Source: Pseudomonas sp. ADAK13 (GTDB lineage: Bacteria > Pseudomonadota > Gammaproteobacteria > Pseudomonadales > Pseudomonadaceae). From it: DNA of 64,000 nucleotides. Below the pieces are notes generated by a model. The model saw only the letters and a list, made by a program, of their open reading frames with translations. It did no database searches and was not told where the DNA came from. The translations under genes and the position numbers were made by a program. Location of the stretch: assembly GCF_012935715.1 (NCBI RefSeq), contig NZ_CP052860.1, positions 4,960,001 to 5,024,000 of the forward strand. The letters are read 5' to 3'. Shown piece after piece: positions 1 to 9,095 of the stretch; within the stretch, counting starts at the first letter, position 1; each line of letters starts with the position of its first letter.

Positions 1-257
1 CCGGCGCGAAACTCGTCCTCGCGACCGGGCAAGGTCACGATGCCGCGCTCGCCCGCCGCCCAGTCACCGGGCGGCGCGTTGAACAGGGCTTGTACCAGGC
101 CGTTGTCGGTCAGGCGTTGTTGCAGTTCCTGTGGGCTGTATTCATAGGGAAAGAGGTATTCCACCGCTTCAAAACCATCGGCTGCGGCCGCGGCGAAGCG
201 CTCCAGAAACGGATGTTCGGGGTAGAGCATGCTCAGGTTGGCAGCAAAGCGAGGCAT
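1..257 (-). CDS. otnI: 2-oxo-tetronate / hydroxypyruvate isomerase OtnI, partial (C-terminal part beyond window)
   Basis: Only the first 85 residues are inside the window. The ATG is at 257 and the frame stays open to base 1. The N-terminus, [21 protein letters not shown], with the following [12 protein letters not shown] segment, is the hallmark start of the hydroxypyruvate isomerase / OtnI TIM-barrel family (AP endonuclease 2 fold). In the otn pathway this enzyme interconverts 2-oxo- and 3-oxo-tetronate before phosphorylation by OtnK. It is the last visible gene of the minus-strand run otnD-otnK-otnC-gntP-otnI and follows the permease by about 20 bp, so co-transcription is likely. Whether it acts on 2-oxo-tetronate or hydroxypyruvate cannot be told from the sequence; the neighbours favour the former. 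Confidence 0.75.
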   Translation of the reverse strand, partial: MPRFAANLSMLYPEHPFLERFAAAAADGFEAVEYLFPYEYSPQELQQRLTDNGLVQALFNAPPGDWAAGERGIVTLPGREDEFRA

Positions 258-278
258 GTGAACTCCTGGTAAAAGCGA

Positions 279-1739
279 TCAGACAAAAGGCCAGATCAAC
301 AGGGTGATAAGGAAGCCCAGGGTGCCCAGGAGGGTGGTGATCACCGTCCAGGTGCGCAGGCCGTCAGCCACGTTGAGCCCGGCCAGTTTAGTAAAAATCC
401 AATAACCGGCGTCGTTGATGTGCGACATCGCCAGCCCGCCACCGCCCATGGCCAGGCACAGCAGCGCCATATGGTTGGGCGTGAGGTTGAGCGTGGCGAT
501 CAACGGGCTGATGATACCCGCAGTCGTCACCAGCGCCACGGTGGTCGAACCCTGCACCGCGCGCAGCAGCATGGTCAGCAAAAAGCCCAGCGCCAGCACC
601 GGCAGCCCGGTGGTGCGCAGCAGGTCGGAGACCACCGCGCCGATCCCGGTGTCCACCAACACCTTGCCGAACACACCGCCGGCGCCCGCGATCAGGATCA
701 CCATGGCCACGCCGGGCAATGCCGAGCCGATCACATCGGACACCTGGGTACGGCTCCAGCCGCGACGGGAACCGAGTAACCAGGCGCACAGCAAGGTGTC
801 GAGCAGAAGCGCCACCAGCGGTGCGCCGAGCACGGTCATGATCGCCCGCAGGGTCGATTCGATGGGCAGCAACGACGTCGCGAGGGTGCCCAGCAGAATC
901 AGAATGATGGGCAACAGGATCAGGCTGACGATCAGCCCGAAACCCGGCGCCGGGGCGGGTGGCAGCTTGGCCACGATGCTGCTGGTGGATTCTTCCAGGC
1001 CCATGTGCGCGACGGCGCCGGCAGCCTGTTCGACATTCTGGGCATTGCCTTCGTGCCAGGCGCGCAGGTCATCGTTGGTCACGTGCGGCCCGTACACTTC
1101 TGCACGGATATCATCGGACATCGGGTAGAAGCGCCGCGTCATGCGTCCCGCCACGCAGTAGCCGACGTAGCACAGGAATGCCGTGAGCGGCAGCCCGAAC
1201 ATCAGTACCCGGCCGAGGTCGGCGCCCAATTGGCTGGCGGCCGCCACGGCACCCGGATGGGGTGGCAGGAACGCATGCACCGTGAGCAATGCCGCGCACA
1301 TCGGCAAGGCAAACATCAGCAGCGGTTTGCGCGCGCGGCGGGCGACGCCGTACGCCAGCGGCATCAGGATGATCACCCCCACTTCGAAGAACACCGGCAC
1401 GCCGATGATGAAGCCGGCAATGGTCAGCGCCAGCGGTGTGCGCCGGTTGCCGAAGCGTTCGATCAGGGTTTTCGCCAGCGCCTCGGCGCCGCCGGAGAGT
1501 TCGATGATGCGCCCGATCATGGCGCCCAGGGCGATGATGATTGCAATGTGGCCGAGGGTCTTGCCCATCCCGCCTTCGATGGTGGCGACCAGGTCGGCCG
1601 GTTTCACCCCGGCGACCAAAGCCACCAGGATGCTCACCAGCATCAGCGCCACAAACGGCTGGAACTTGTATTTGAGGACCAGGAACAGCAGGAGCGCGAT
1701 CCCGAGACCGGCGGTTGCCATCAGAATAAGCGGGCTCAT
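279..1739 (-). CDS. GntP-family sugar-acid:H+ symporter
   Basis: A protein of about 486 residues that is almost entirely hydrophobic helices, of the gluconate permease (GntP) family. Family-typical segments include the opening SPLILMATAGLGIALLLFLV, GFIIGVPVFFEVG (glycine-rich loop) and GGGGLAMSHINDAGYW near the C-terminus. Placed between the otnC and otnI genes, it most likely imports the four-carbon sugar acid (threonate or erythronate) used by the operon; that substrate is inferred from context. ATG at 1739 is preferred because GGGTGG lies about 5 nt upstream. A GTG nine bases further upstream (1748) is an alternative start. A gap of about 180 bp separates it from otnC, which may hold an internal promoter. 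Confidence 0.85.
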   Translation of the reverse strand: MSPLILMATAGLGIALLLFLVLKYKFQPFVALMLVSILVALVAGVKPADLVATIEGGMGKTLGHIAIIIALGAMIGRIIELSGGAEALAKTLIERFGNRRTPLALTIAGFIIGVPVFFEVGVIILMPLAYGVARRARKPLLMFALPMCAALLTVHAFLPPHPGAVAAASQLGADLGRVLMFGLPLTAFLCYVGYCVAGRMTRRFYPMSDDIRAEVYGPHVTNDDLRAWHEGNAQNVEQAAGAVAHMGLEESTSSIVAKLPPAPAPGFGLIVSLILLPIILILLGTLATSLLPIESTLRAIMTVLGAPLVALLLDTLLCAWLLGSRRGWSRTQVSDVIGSALPGVAMVILIAGAGGVFGKVLVDTGIGAVVSDLLRTTGLPVLALGFLLTMLLRAVQGSTTVALVTTAGIISPLIATLNLTPNHMALLCLAMGGGGLAMSHINDAGYWIFTKLAGLNVADGLRTWTVITTLLGTLGFLITLLIWPFV

Positions 1740-1920
1740 CGCATCCACCCGTCGCGTCGAACGTGTGAAGGGTGAGCGACACGGTAAGCGTCAACACTGC
1801 AGTAGGGCTGGGTCATGCTGGAATGTCCTGTTGTTTTTATTGTTCAGGCACGTTGTCGCGACAGCGTGGCAACCTTGCCGCGAAGGCGTGCATCAAGGGG
1901 TTGCGGGTAAATCCCGGCGC

Positions 1921-2559
1921 CTACCACTGGGCGCCGAACGTCTCCCGCAGTTCGTCCAGTGCGGCCTGGCCCAGTGGCGCCGGTCGCGGGTTGCTCATCA
2001 GCCAGAGTCGTGCGGTTTCTTCGAGTTCTTCCAGGGCATAACTGGCCTTGGACACGGAGCTTTCCCAGACCACCGGGCCCAGTCGTTCTAGCATCACGCC
2101 GCGCACACGGTTGGCCAGTTGGGCCACCTGTTCGGCGACATTTGGGGCGCCGGGGCGTTGATAGTTGATCAGCGGGATATGGCCGACTTTCATCACCTGG
2201 TACGGCGTCAGCGGCGGCAGGATGTCGTCCTGGCTCCACACGCCGGCCAGCGTCAGGGCCACCAGGTGCGTGGAATGGGTATGCACCACGCCACCGACCC
2301 CGGGGTTGCGGTCGTAGACCTGACGATGCAGGGCCAGGGTCTTCGACGGCTTGTCCCCCGAGACCCATTTGCCCGCCAGGTCGACCTTGGCAATGGTCGT
2401 TGGGTCCAGGCGCCCCAGGCAGGCGTCGGTGGGGGTGATCAGCCAGCCGTCATCGAGCCGGGCGCTGATATTGCCGGCGCTGCCCACGGTAAACCCGCGC
2501 TGGTAGAGGCTGTGCCCGACCGTACAAATTTCCTCGCGCAGAGCGTTTTCGCGACTCAT
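1921..2559 (-). CDS. otnC: 3-oxo-tetronate 4-phosphate decarboxylase OtnC (class II aldolase/adducin family)
   Basis: 212 residues of the class II aldolase/adducin fold. The segment GFTVGSAGNISARL carries the family's substrate-loop glycines, and VVHTHSTH provides the zinc-binding histidines, with a further histidine in KVGHIPLINY. OtnC decarboxylates 3-oxo-tetronate 4-phosphate to dihydroxyacetone phosphate and CO2, the last step of the otn pathway. The ATG overlaps the stop of otnK by ATGA (2556-2559), which indicates translational coupling, and GGAGGTG lies just upstream. The adjacent kinase and dehydrogenase set the function apart from the related L-fuculose phosphate aldolases. Confidence 0.85.
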   Translation of the reverse strand: MSRENALREEICTVGHSLYQRGFTVGSAGNISARLDDGWLITPTDACLGRLDPTTIAKVDLAGKWVSGDKPSKTLALHRQVYDRNPGVGGVVHTHSTHLVALTLAGVWSQDDILPPLTPYQVMKVGHIPLINYQRPGAPNVAEQVAQLANRVRGVMLERLGPVVWESSVSKASYALEELEETARLWLMSNPRPAPLGQAALDELRETFGAQW

Positions 2560-3848
2560 TGCGCACCTCCGGCCAGTTGTTTCAGGGCCTTGTCGAAAAA
2601 GTCCCGGCCGCCGAAGTTGCCGGACTTGAGGGCCAGCGCCAGCGGCTCGGCAGTGTTGCTCACCGTGGCCGGCACGCCGGGGTCGATCTGTGCGCCAATC
2701 TGCAACAGGTGCACGCCGAGGGCTTTCACCACGGCGCCGGAGGTTTCACCGCCGGCTACCACAAAGCGCCGCACACCGCTGTCGCGCAGGGCTTGGGCGA
2801 TGGCGCCCAGAGCGTTCTCCACCAGCTCGCCGGCATGCTCGACGCCCAGTTGCTGCTGGACCGCCTTGACCTCGTCCGGCGTACTGGTGGCGTAGATCAA
2901 TACGGTGTGTGGTTGGTTGCGTGCAAAGGCCACGGCGTTTGCCACCACTGGCTCACCGGCTGCCAGGGCCAGTGGATCGATGCGCAGCGCGGGCCGCCCG
3001 GCTTCGATCCAGGCCGCTACCTGACCGTTGGTGGCGATCGACGCACTGCCAGCCAGCACTACTTCGCCGCCTTCAACCGTTGGCAGCGAGGCCGGGTCGA
3101 AGTCGCGCAGCTTGCCGGCACGGCGGAAGTTTTCCGGAAGCCCCAGGGCCAGGCCCGAGCCGCCGGTCAGTAGCGGCAAGTCGGCGCAGGCAGCGCCGAG
3201 GGTATAAAGGTCCTGGTCGGACAGGGCATCGGCAATCGCCATGCCGACACCCTGGGCGCGCAGCTCGGCGATCTTCTCGCGCACCTGCGTAACGCCCTGG
3301 GCGATGCTGTCGTAGCGCAGCAGGCCGACGGTATGTGAGGTTTGCGATTGCAGCACGCGCACCAGGTTGGCATCGGTCATCGGGGTCAGCGGATGGTGCT
3401 GCATGCCAGACTCATTGAGTAACTGGTCGTGCACGAACAGGTGGCCACGGAAGATCGTCCGGCCGTTTTCCGGAAACGCCGGGCAGGCAAGGGTGAAATC
3501 ACTGCCCAGCGCCTTGAGCAGGGCCTCGCTGACCTGGCCGATATTGCCAGCGGAGGTTGAGTCGAACGTGGAGCAGTACTTGAAGAAAATCTGCTCGCAA
3601 CCCTGTGCGCGCAACCATTCCAGGGCTGCCAATGAGTCGGCGACGGCCTCTGCAACGGGCAGGGTGCGGGATTTCAGGGCAATGACGATGGCATCGGCGT
3701 CCAGCCCGGCCGCGACTTCGTCGCTCGGGATGCCAATGCTCTGCACGGTACGCATTCCGCCGCGCACCAGCATGTTGGCGAGGTCGGTGGCCCCGGTGAA
3801 ATCGTCGGCGATGCAGCCCAGCAAAGGGCGTGCGGCAGGTCGGTTCAT
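2556..3848 (-). CDS. otnK: 3-oxo-tetronate kinase OtnK (four-carbon acid sugar kinase)
   Basis: About 430 residues of the DUF1537 two-domain kinase family. The N-terminal substrate domain opens with LLGCIADDFTGATDLANML, and the C-terminal nucleotide-binding domain contains FVVAGGETSGAVVKALG. It phosphorylates 3-oxo-tetronate at C4. The ATG at 3848 is preferred: AAGGA sits about 8 nt upstream and the start follows the otnD stop by 10 bp. A start at 3881 would add 11 residues and overlap otnD. It overlaps otnC by four bases. Membership of the family is certain; the exact stereochemistry (L-threonate versus D-erythronate route) is inferred from the neighbouring dehydrogenase. Confidence 0.88.
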   Translation of the reverse strand: MNRPAARPLLGCIADDFTGATDLANMLVRGGMRTVQSIGIPSDEVAAGLDADAIVIALKSRTLPVAEAVADSLAALEWLRAQGCEQIFFKYCSTFDSTSAGNIGQVSEALLKALGSDFTLACPAFPENGRTIFRGHLFVHDQLLNESGMQHHPLTPMTDANLVRVLQSQTSHTVGLLRYDSIAQGVTQVREKIAELRAQGVGMAIADALSDQDLYTLGAACADLPLLTGGSGLALGLPENFRRAGKLRDFDPASLPTVEGGEVVLAGSASIATNGQVAAWIEAGRPALRIDPLALAAGEPVVANAVAFARNQPHTVLIYATSTPDEVKAVQQQLGVEHAGELVENALGAIAQALRDSGVRRFVVAGGETSGAVVKALGVHLLQIGAQIDPGVPATVSNTAEPLALALKSGNFGGRDFFDKALKQLAGGAQ

Positions 3849-3858
3849 GAAGCGGTCC

Positions 3859-4764
3859 TTATACGGAGTCAGGCTTGGCAACCGGCAGTTCGATGCCCGG
3901 GAAAATCTTGATGACGGCTGAATCGTCCTCGCGCCCGAACCCCGCGCTGGAGGCCTGCATGAACATCTGGTGAGCGGTGGCCGACAATGGCAGCGGAAAC
4001 TTGCTGGCGCGTGCGGTATCCAGCACCAGGCCCAGGTCCTTGACGAAAATATCCACGGCGGACAACGGCGTGTAATCGGCCTTGAGAATGTGCGGCACGC
4101 GGTTCTCGAACATCCAGGAATTGCCGGCGCTGTGGGTGATCACCTCATACAAGGCGTCGGCGTCGACCCCTTCGCGCAGCCCCAGCGCCATCGCTTCGGC
4201 GGAGGCCGCAATGTGCACGCCCGCCAGCAACTGGTTGATGATCTTGACCTTGGAGCCCAGGCCATGCACGTCGCCCAGGCGATAGACCTTGCCGGCCATG
4301 CCCGCGAGTACGTCGTCAGCCTTGGCATAGGCCTCGGTCGGGCCGGACGTCATCATGGTCATCTCGCCGGCGGCGGCCTTGGCGGCACCCCCGGAGATAG
4401 GGGCGTCGAGGTACAGCAACCCGGCATCGGCCAGGCGCTTGCCCAGCTCCACGGCGTAGGTCGGTGCCACCGTGGCGCAGCCAATCACCAGGCTTCCCGG
4501 GCGCAATGCAGCGGCAGCGGAGTGCTCGCCAAACAACACGGTCTCGGTCTGTTCGGCATTCACCACCACGGTGATGATCACATCGCATTCACCTGCCATA
4601 TGGGCGGGTGAACTGCAGGCCACGCCGCCTTCGCTGGCGAACTGTTGGGTGACGGCTTCGCGCACGTCACAGGCATGCACATTGAAGCCGTTGCGCAGCA
4701 ACGAGCGGGCAATGCCCAGGCCCATCGCGCCCAGTCCGATAACGCCTACGTTTTTATTATTCAT
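3859..4764 (-). CDS. otnD: L-threonate dehydrogenase (beta-hydroxyacid dehydrogenase family)
   Basis: 301 residues. The N-terminal Rossmann fold begins VGVIGLGAMGLGIARSLL (GxGxxG, residues 7-12). DAPISGGAAKAAAGEMTMM is the substrate-binding motif of the beta-hydroxyacid dehydrogenase family, and the catalytic lysine is in GLGSKVKIINQLL. It oxidises L-threonate (or D-erythronate) to the 2-oxo acid with NAD+, the entry step of the otn route. First gene of the operon: the palindrome and AT-rich promoter region lie directly upstream. Length and motifs are normal for LtnD/OtnD. Confidence 0.87.
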   Translation of the reverse strand: MNNKNVGVIGLGAMGLGIARSLLRNGFNVHACDVREAVTQQFASEGGVACSSPAHMAGECDVIITVVVNAEQTETVLFGEHSAAAALRPGSLVIGCATVAPTYAVELGKRLADAGLLYLDAPISGGAAKAAAGEMTMMTSGPTEAYAKADDVLAGMAGKVYRLGDVHGLGSKVKIINQLLAGVHIAASAEAMALGLREGVDADALYEVITHSAGNSWMFENRVPHILKADYTPLSAVDIFVKDLGLVLDTARASKFPLPLSATAHQMFMQASSAGFGREDDSAVIKIFPGIELPVAKPDSV

Positions 4765-4837
4765 GGGGGTTCCTGTTGGGTTGTCAGGGGTGATGCGTGT
4801 TGGCCTGATAATCCACCAGTGATCAGATTATGTGAAG

Positions 4838-4855
4838 TTATTTTTTCAAATAACA
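4838..4855. promoter_or_regulatory. Palindrome in otn promoter region, operator candidate
   Basis: The 279-bp gap between otnD and the gntR gene contains the perfect inverted repeat GTTATTT-TTTC-AAATAAC within an AT-rich patch (about 4825-4865), some 75-90 bp upstream of the otnD start. Its placement suits an operator, possibly for the adjacent FadR-type GntR protein. The rest of the gap (4866-5043) shows only REP-like GC-rich sequence near 4980-5035. Confidence 0.35.
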
Positions 4856-5043
4856 TATTTTAACATTGGTGGTTTCGCCGTTTCACAGCGCCGGGCAGGG
4901 GGCGGTGGTCGGCATGAAAGCCGCCCAGCAGAGGGCGCAGCGCGGTGTTGCGCTGGCCGATCAAGCAGGTTCGGTAAATAGGTAGGAGCGAAAGGGCGCC
5001 CGCGAAGCGGTGGAGGCGCTGAGCAGGCCTCCCGTTCACCGGG

Positions 5044-5766
5044 TTACAGGGGCGTCAGCACATTCATCACGGTATCCAGCGCCACCCGGGTGTCATCCAG
5101 TTGCACCAGGGACGCATGCCGGGCGCCGAGGGCGTCGCGGTTCTGGATCGCGGTAAGGATCGCCTTGTGCCGGGGCAGGCTCAGGCCCTGGATGTCCGGG
5201 CGGCGGTTGGTGATGTTGATCGATTCGCGCAGCGGCAGCGACAGCATGTTGCACATGTAGGCGAGCAGGTCGTTGCGGGTCGCGTCGGCAATCGCGCGGT
5301 GGAAGTCCAGGTCAGCCTGCAACAGCGCGTCGTGGGTGTTCGCGGTTTCCATGCCGAGGTAGGCTTTTTCGATGGTGGCGATGTCGGCGTCGGTGGCGGT
5401 CGTCGCGGCCATGGCGGCGATTTCCGGCTCCAAAATCCGCCGAACACCGGCCAGGGTGTTGAAAAACTCGCTGTGGGGCGTCGACTGCATCAGCCAGGAC
5501 AGCACGTCCGGGTCCAGCAAGTGCCACTGCGCCCGTGGCCTTACCACTGCGCCGACCTTCGGCTTGGAGATCACCAGGCCCTTGGCGCTCAGCACCCGAG
5601 TCGCTTCACGCAAGACCGACCGGCTGACTTTGTATTCCTCGCACAGGCTTGCCTCCATGGGCAGTCGTTCTTCGGGCTTGAAGCGTCCGGAAACGATGTG
5701 CATGCCCAAGTCCTGAACGATTTGGGCGTGCATGCTCTTGCGCGGCTTGGTCGGCTGCTGATCCAT
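5044..5766 (-). CDS. GntR-family regulator, FadR subfamily (FCD domain)
   Basis: 240 residues. An N-terminal winged helix-turn-helix (about residues 10-75; LPMEASLCEEYKVSRSVLREATRVLSAKGLV) is followed by an all-helical FCD ligand domain (about 95-230) with the metal-ligand pattern DLDFHRAIADAT...RHKAIL...HASLVQ. Such proteins usually repress sugar-acid or amino-acid catabolic genes and release DNA when bound to a pathway intermediate. It lies 56 bp downstream of the aldonate dehydratase on the same strand, so it may be its operon partner. It also sits just upstream of the otn operon. Targets could be the pentose locus, the otn operon or both; the shared ATAGTNNNACTAT sites at 7648 and 17466 favour the former. 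Confidence 0.85.
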   Translation of the reverse strand: MDQQPTKPRKSMHAQIVQDLGMHIVSGRFKPEERLPMEASLCEEYKVSRSVLREATRVLSAKGLVISKPKVGAVVRPRAQWHLLDPDVLSWLMQSTPHSEFFNTLAGVRRILEPEIAAMAATTATDADIATIEKAYLGMETANTHDALLQADLDFHRAIADATRNDLLAYMCNMLSLPLRESINITNRRPDIQGLSLPRHKAILTAIQNRDALGARHASLVQLDDTRVALDTVMNVLTPL

Positions 5767-5822
5767 AACAGGAAGGCTACTCTGGCGAAATTGGCGGCAT
5801 CATAGCATTCCTCCCGTCCCAA

Positions 5823-7559
5823 TTAGTGGGAATGACGCGGCACTTCGGCACCCCGGCAGCCCACCAGGAAGTCGAAGTCGCAGCCCTGGTCTGCCTGCAA
5901 TACGTGGTCGATGTACAGCTGCCGGTAACCGCCGACAATCAACTGCTGTGGCGGCGCCAGGTCAGCCATGCGTGCTGCCAGTTCGGCGTCCGGGATGTCC
6001 AGGTGCAGGCGCCCGTTGGCGCAATCGAGCTCGATCCAGTCGCCTTCTTTCACCGTGGCCAGCGGCCCGCCGGCCGCCGCTTCCGGCGCCACGTGCAGCA
6101 CCACGGTGCCGTAGGCGGTACCGCTCATGCGCGCATCGGAAATACGCACCATGTCGGTCACACCCTGGGCCAGCAGCTTGGCCGGCAAGCCCATGTTGCC
6201 CACTTCCGCCATGCCTGGGTAACCCTTGGGGCCGCAGTTTTTCATCACCAGGATCGAGTTGGCATCGACGTCCAGTTCCGGGTCGTTGATCCGTGCCTTG
6301 TACATGTCGAAGTTCTCGAACACCACCGCGCGCCCGCGATGTTGCATCAGTTCAGCGCTGGCCGCCGAAGGCTTGAGCACCGCACCCAGGGGCGCGAGGT
6401 TGCCGCGCAGCACGCAGATCCCACCGTCGGCGCGGATCGGGTTGTCGAGGGTGCGGATCACTTCGTCCTGTCCGTAGATTGGCGCCTCCCTGGTGTTTTC
6501 GCCGAGGGACTTGCCGTTGACGGTCAAGGCGTCGGGATGGGGGATCAGGTTGGCTTCCCCGAGGCGGCGCAGCACCGCCGGCAGGCCGCCGGCGTAGTAG
6601 AACTCTTCCATCAGGAAGCGCCCGGACGGTTGCAGGTCGACGATGGTCGGCATGCCGCGGCCCATGCGGGTCCAGTCGTCCAGGTCGAGCTCGACGCCGA
6701 TGCGCCCGGCGATGGCTTTCAAGTGAATCACCGCGTTGGTCGAGCCGCCGATGGCTGCGTTGACGCGAATCGCATTTTCAAAGGCTTCCTTGGTCAGGAT
6801 CTTCGACAGCTTGAGGTCTTCGCGCACCATCTCAACCGCACGCATGCCAGACATGTGCGCCAGCACATAACGGCGCGCATCCACCGCCGGAATCGCCGCG
6901 TTGTGGGGCAGGGAAGTGCCCAGTGCTTCGGCCATGCAGGCCATGGTCGAGGCGGTGCCCATGGTGTTGCAGGTACCCGCCGAGCGCGACATGCCGCCTT
7001 CGGCCGCGAGGAAATCGTCCAGGGTGATGGTGCCGGCCTTGACCTGTTCGCTGAGCTGCCACACCACGGTGCCCGAGCCGATGTCCTGGCCCTTGTGCTT
7101 GCCGTTGAGCATCGGCCCGCCGGTGACGACGATCGCCGGTACGTCGCAACTGGCGGCACCCATCAGCAGCGCCGGGGTGGTTTTGTCACAGCCGGTCAGC
7201 AGTACGACGCCGTCGATGGGGTTGCCGCGAATGGCTTCCTCCACGTCCATGCTGGCCAGGTTGCGGGTGAGCATGGCGGTGGGGCGCAGGTTCGATTCGC
7301 CGTTGGAGAACACCGGGAACTCCACCGGAAAGCCACCGGCTTCAATCACCCCGCGTTTCACATGCTCGGCAATCTGGCGGAAGTGCGCGTTGCAGGGCGT
7401 CAGCTCCGACCAGGTGTTGCAGATCCCGATGATCGGCTTGCCATGGAACTGATGATCGGCAATCCCCTGATTTTTCATCCAGCTGCGGTACATGAAGCCA
7501 TTTTTATCGGCAGTACCAAACCAACTGGCGGAGCGCAGGACGGGCTTTTTCTCGGACAT
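5823..7559 (-). CDS. L-arabonate (pentonate) dehydratase, IlvD/Edd family
   Basis: 578 residues of the dihydroxy-acid dehydratase / 6-phosphogluconate dehydratase family. The three cluster-ligand cysteines are at GICNTW (C47), LTGCDKTTPA (C124) and SAGTCNTMGTAST (C197). The length and the C-terminal tail ending GCDFDFLVGCRGAEVPRHSH are typical of the sugar-acid branch (L-arabonate / D-xylonate dehydratases) and not of IlvD. It removes water from the pentonate to give 2-keto-3-deoxy-pentonate. Divergent from the MFS permease across a 192-bp promoter region. AraFGH nearby favours L-arabonate as substrate, but D-xylonate is also plausible. Confidence 0.85.
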   Translation of the reverse strand: MSEKKPVLRSASWFGTADKNGFMYRSWMKNQGIADHQFHGKPIIGICNTWSELTPCNAHFRQIAEHVKRGVIEAGGFPVEFPVFSNGESNLRPTAMLTRNLASMDVEEAIRGNPIDGVVLLTGCDKTTPALLMGAASCDVPAIVVTGGPMLNGKHKGQDIGSGTVVWQLSEQVKAGTITLDDFLAAEGGMSRSAGTCNTMGTASTMACMAEALGTSLPHNAAIPAVDARRYVLAHMSGMRAVEMVREDLKLSKILTKEAFENAIRVNAAIGGSTNAVIHLKAIAGRIGVELDLDDWTRMGRGMPTIVDLQPSGRFLMEEFYYAGGLPAVLRRLGEANLIPHPDALTVNGKSLGENTREAPIYGQDEVIRTLDNPIRADGGICVLRGNLAPLGAVLKPSAASAELMQHRGRAVVFENFDMYKARINDPELDVDANSILVMKNCGPKGYPGMAEVGNMGLPAKLLAQGVTDMVRISDARMSGTAYGTVVLHVAPEAAAGGPLATVKEGDWIELDCANGRLHLDIPDAELAARMADLAPPQQLIVGGYRQLYIDHVLQADQGCDFDFLVGCRGAEVPRHSH

Positions 7560-7575
7560 GATGTGTTCTCTTATT

Positions 7576-7660
7576 GTAAGACTATATTGATCTAATCTCG
7601 GCTTAACATAGGCGTAAATTCCCTGGTTTGGAAGTGTTGTTGATTAAATAGTAATACTAT
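7576..7660. promoter_or_regulatory. Divergent promoter with shared operator candidate (dehydratase / MFS permease)
   Basis: The gap 7560-7751 contains ATAGT-AAT-ACTAT (7648-7660) preceded by TTGTTGATTA. The same TTGTTGATTAAATAGT string precedes a near-perfect palindrome upstream of galM at 17465-17481. A half-site, GACTATATTGAT, lies at about 7580 near the dehydratase start. This repeat across two divergent promoters of one catabolic locus is the behaviour expected of a dedicated repressor site. Which protein binds it (the GntR-type product of 5044-5766 is the obvious candidate) is inference. Confidence 0.5.
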
Positions 7661-7751
7661 ATAGTCCGGATCAACGAGGCCTGGCCCTGGCGGTTTTCCG
7701 CGAGAGGCGACCCGCAACGCTCTATAAAAATAACAATCGGAGACTGCCCGC

Positions 7752-9074
7752 ATGAGCCAGGAACAGCGGCTGATACGTCGCATCACGCTCAAACTGATTC
7801 CCTTCCTGATCCTGCTGTACCTGATTGCCTACGTGGACCGCTCGGCCGTGGGCTTCGCCAAATTGCACATGGGTGCGGATGTCGGCATCGGTGATGCGGC
7901 GTATGGCTTGGGGGCAGGGCTTTTCTTTATTGGCTACTTCCTTCTCGAAATCCCCAGCAACCTGATGCTCGACCGTTTTGGTGCGCGGCGCTGGTTTGCG
8001 CGGATCATGGTCACCTGGGGCGCCATCACCATTGGCATGGCGTTCGTCCAGGGGCCCCACAGTTTCTACGTGATGCGTTTTCTGCTGGGCGCGGCCGAAG
8101 CCGGGTTCTTCCCGGGCGTCCTCTACTACATCACCCAATGGTTCCCGGTACGCCACCGCGGCAAGATCCTCGGGCTGTTCATCCTGTCCCAACCCATCGC
8201 CATGATGATCACCGGCCCCGTGGCGGGCGGTTTGCTCGGCATGGACGGGATCCTCGGCCTGCACGGCTGGCAGTGGTTATTCATCGTCATCGGCACCCCG
8301 GCGATCCTGCTGACCTGGCCGGTGTTGCGTTACCTGCCGGACGGCCCGCAGCAGGTCCGGTGGATGGACCAGGCCGAGAAGGATTGGCTCACCGGCGAGC
8401 TGGCCAAAGACCTGCAAGCCTACGGTCAGACCCGGCACGGCAACCCGCTGCACGCGCTGAAAGACAAACGCGTGCTGCTGCTGGCGCTGTTCTACCTGCC
8501 GGTGACCTTGAGTATTTATGGCCTGGGCCTGTGGTTGCCGACCCTGATCAAACAGTTCGGCGGCAGCGACCTGACCACCGGGTTCGTGTCGGCAGTGCCC
8601 TACATCTTCGGGATCATCGGTTTGCTGATCGTCCCGCGCAGTTCCGACCGCCTGAATGATCGCTATGGCCACCTCGCGGTGCTTTACGTGTTGGGCGCCA
8701 TCGGCCTGTTCTTCAGCGCCTGGCTGACGGCGCCGCTGTGGCAACTGGCAGCGCTGTGCCTGGTGGCATTCGCGCTGTTCTCTTGCACGGCAGTGTTCTG
8801 GACCTTGCCGGGACGGTTCTTTGCCGGCGCCAGTGCGGCGGCGGGCATCGCCTTGATCAACTCGGTGGGCAACCTCGGCGGCTACATCGGCCCGTTCGTG
8901 ATCGGCGCCCTCAAGGAGTACACCGGCAATCTCGCGTCGGGCTTGTACTTCCTGGCGTGCGTGATGGTGTTGGGGGTGGTGCTGACCGGCGTGGTCTATC
9001 GGCTGCTGGAGCGCAAGCACGTGCTGCCGCCCGACCAGTTCGCCGCCAGCGCCCGCGGCGCCACGCGTACTTAA
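7752..9074 (+). CDS. MFS transporter, anion:cation symporter (ACS) family
   Basis: 440 residues, 12 predicted membrane helices. The first loop contains YVDRSAVGFAKLHM and the second the ACS-type stretch GYFLLEIPSNLMLDRFGARRW, both typical of the family that carries phthalate, glucarate, galactonate or 4-hydroxyphenylacetate. ATG at 7752 has CGGAGA upstream. It leads a plus-strand run with the FAH-family dehydratase 21 bp downstream, so it may import a sugar acid (arabonate, xylonate) feeding the same pathway. The substrate is inferred from context only. Confidence 0.82.
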   Translation: MSQEQRLIRRITLKLIPFLILLYLIAYVDRSAVGFAKLHMGADVGIGDAAYGLGAGLFFIGYFLLEIPSNLMLDRFGARRWFARIMVTWGAITIGMAFVQGPHSFYVMRFLLGAAEAGFFPGVLYYITQWFPVRHRGKILGLFILSQPIAMMITGPVAGGLLGMDGILGLHGWQWLFIVIGTPAILLTWPVLRYLPDGPQQVRWMDQAEKDWLTGELAKDLQAYGQTRHGNPLHALKDKRVLLLALFYLPVTLSIYGLGLWLPTLIKQFGGSDLTTGFVSAVPYIFGIIGLLIVPRSSDRLNDRYGHLAVLYVLGAIGLFFSAWLTAPLWQLAALCLVAFALFSCTAVFWTLPGRFFAGASAAAGIALINSVGNLGGYIGPFVIGALKEYTGNLASGLYFLACVMVLGVVLTGVVYRLLERKHVLPPDQFAASARGATRT

Positions 9075-9095
9075 TTGGCAATCAGGAGAACACTC

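Noticed and set aside
5826..7595. A 589-codon open frame opposite the pentonate dehydratase
   Set aside because: Antisense shadow in GC-rich DNA; the translation is rich in His, Gln, Val and Ala with no family motif, while the minus-strand gene has all catalytic residues.
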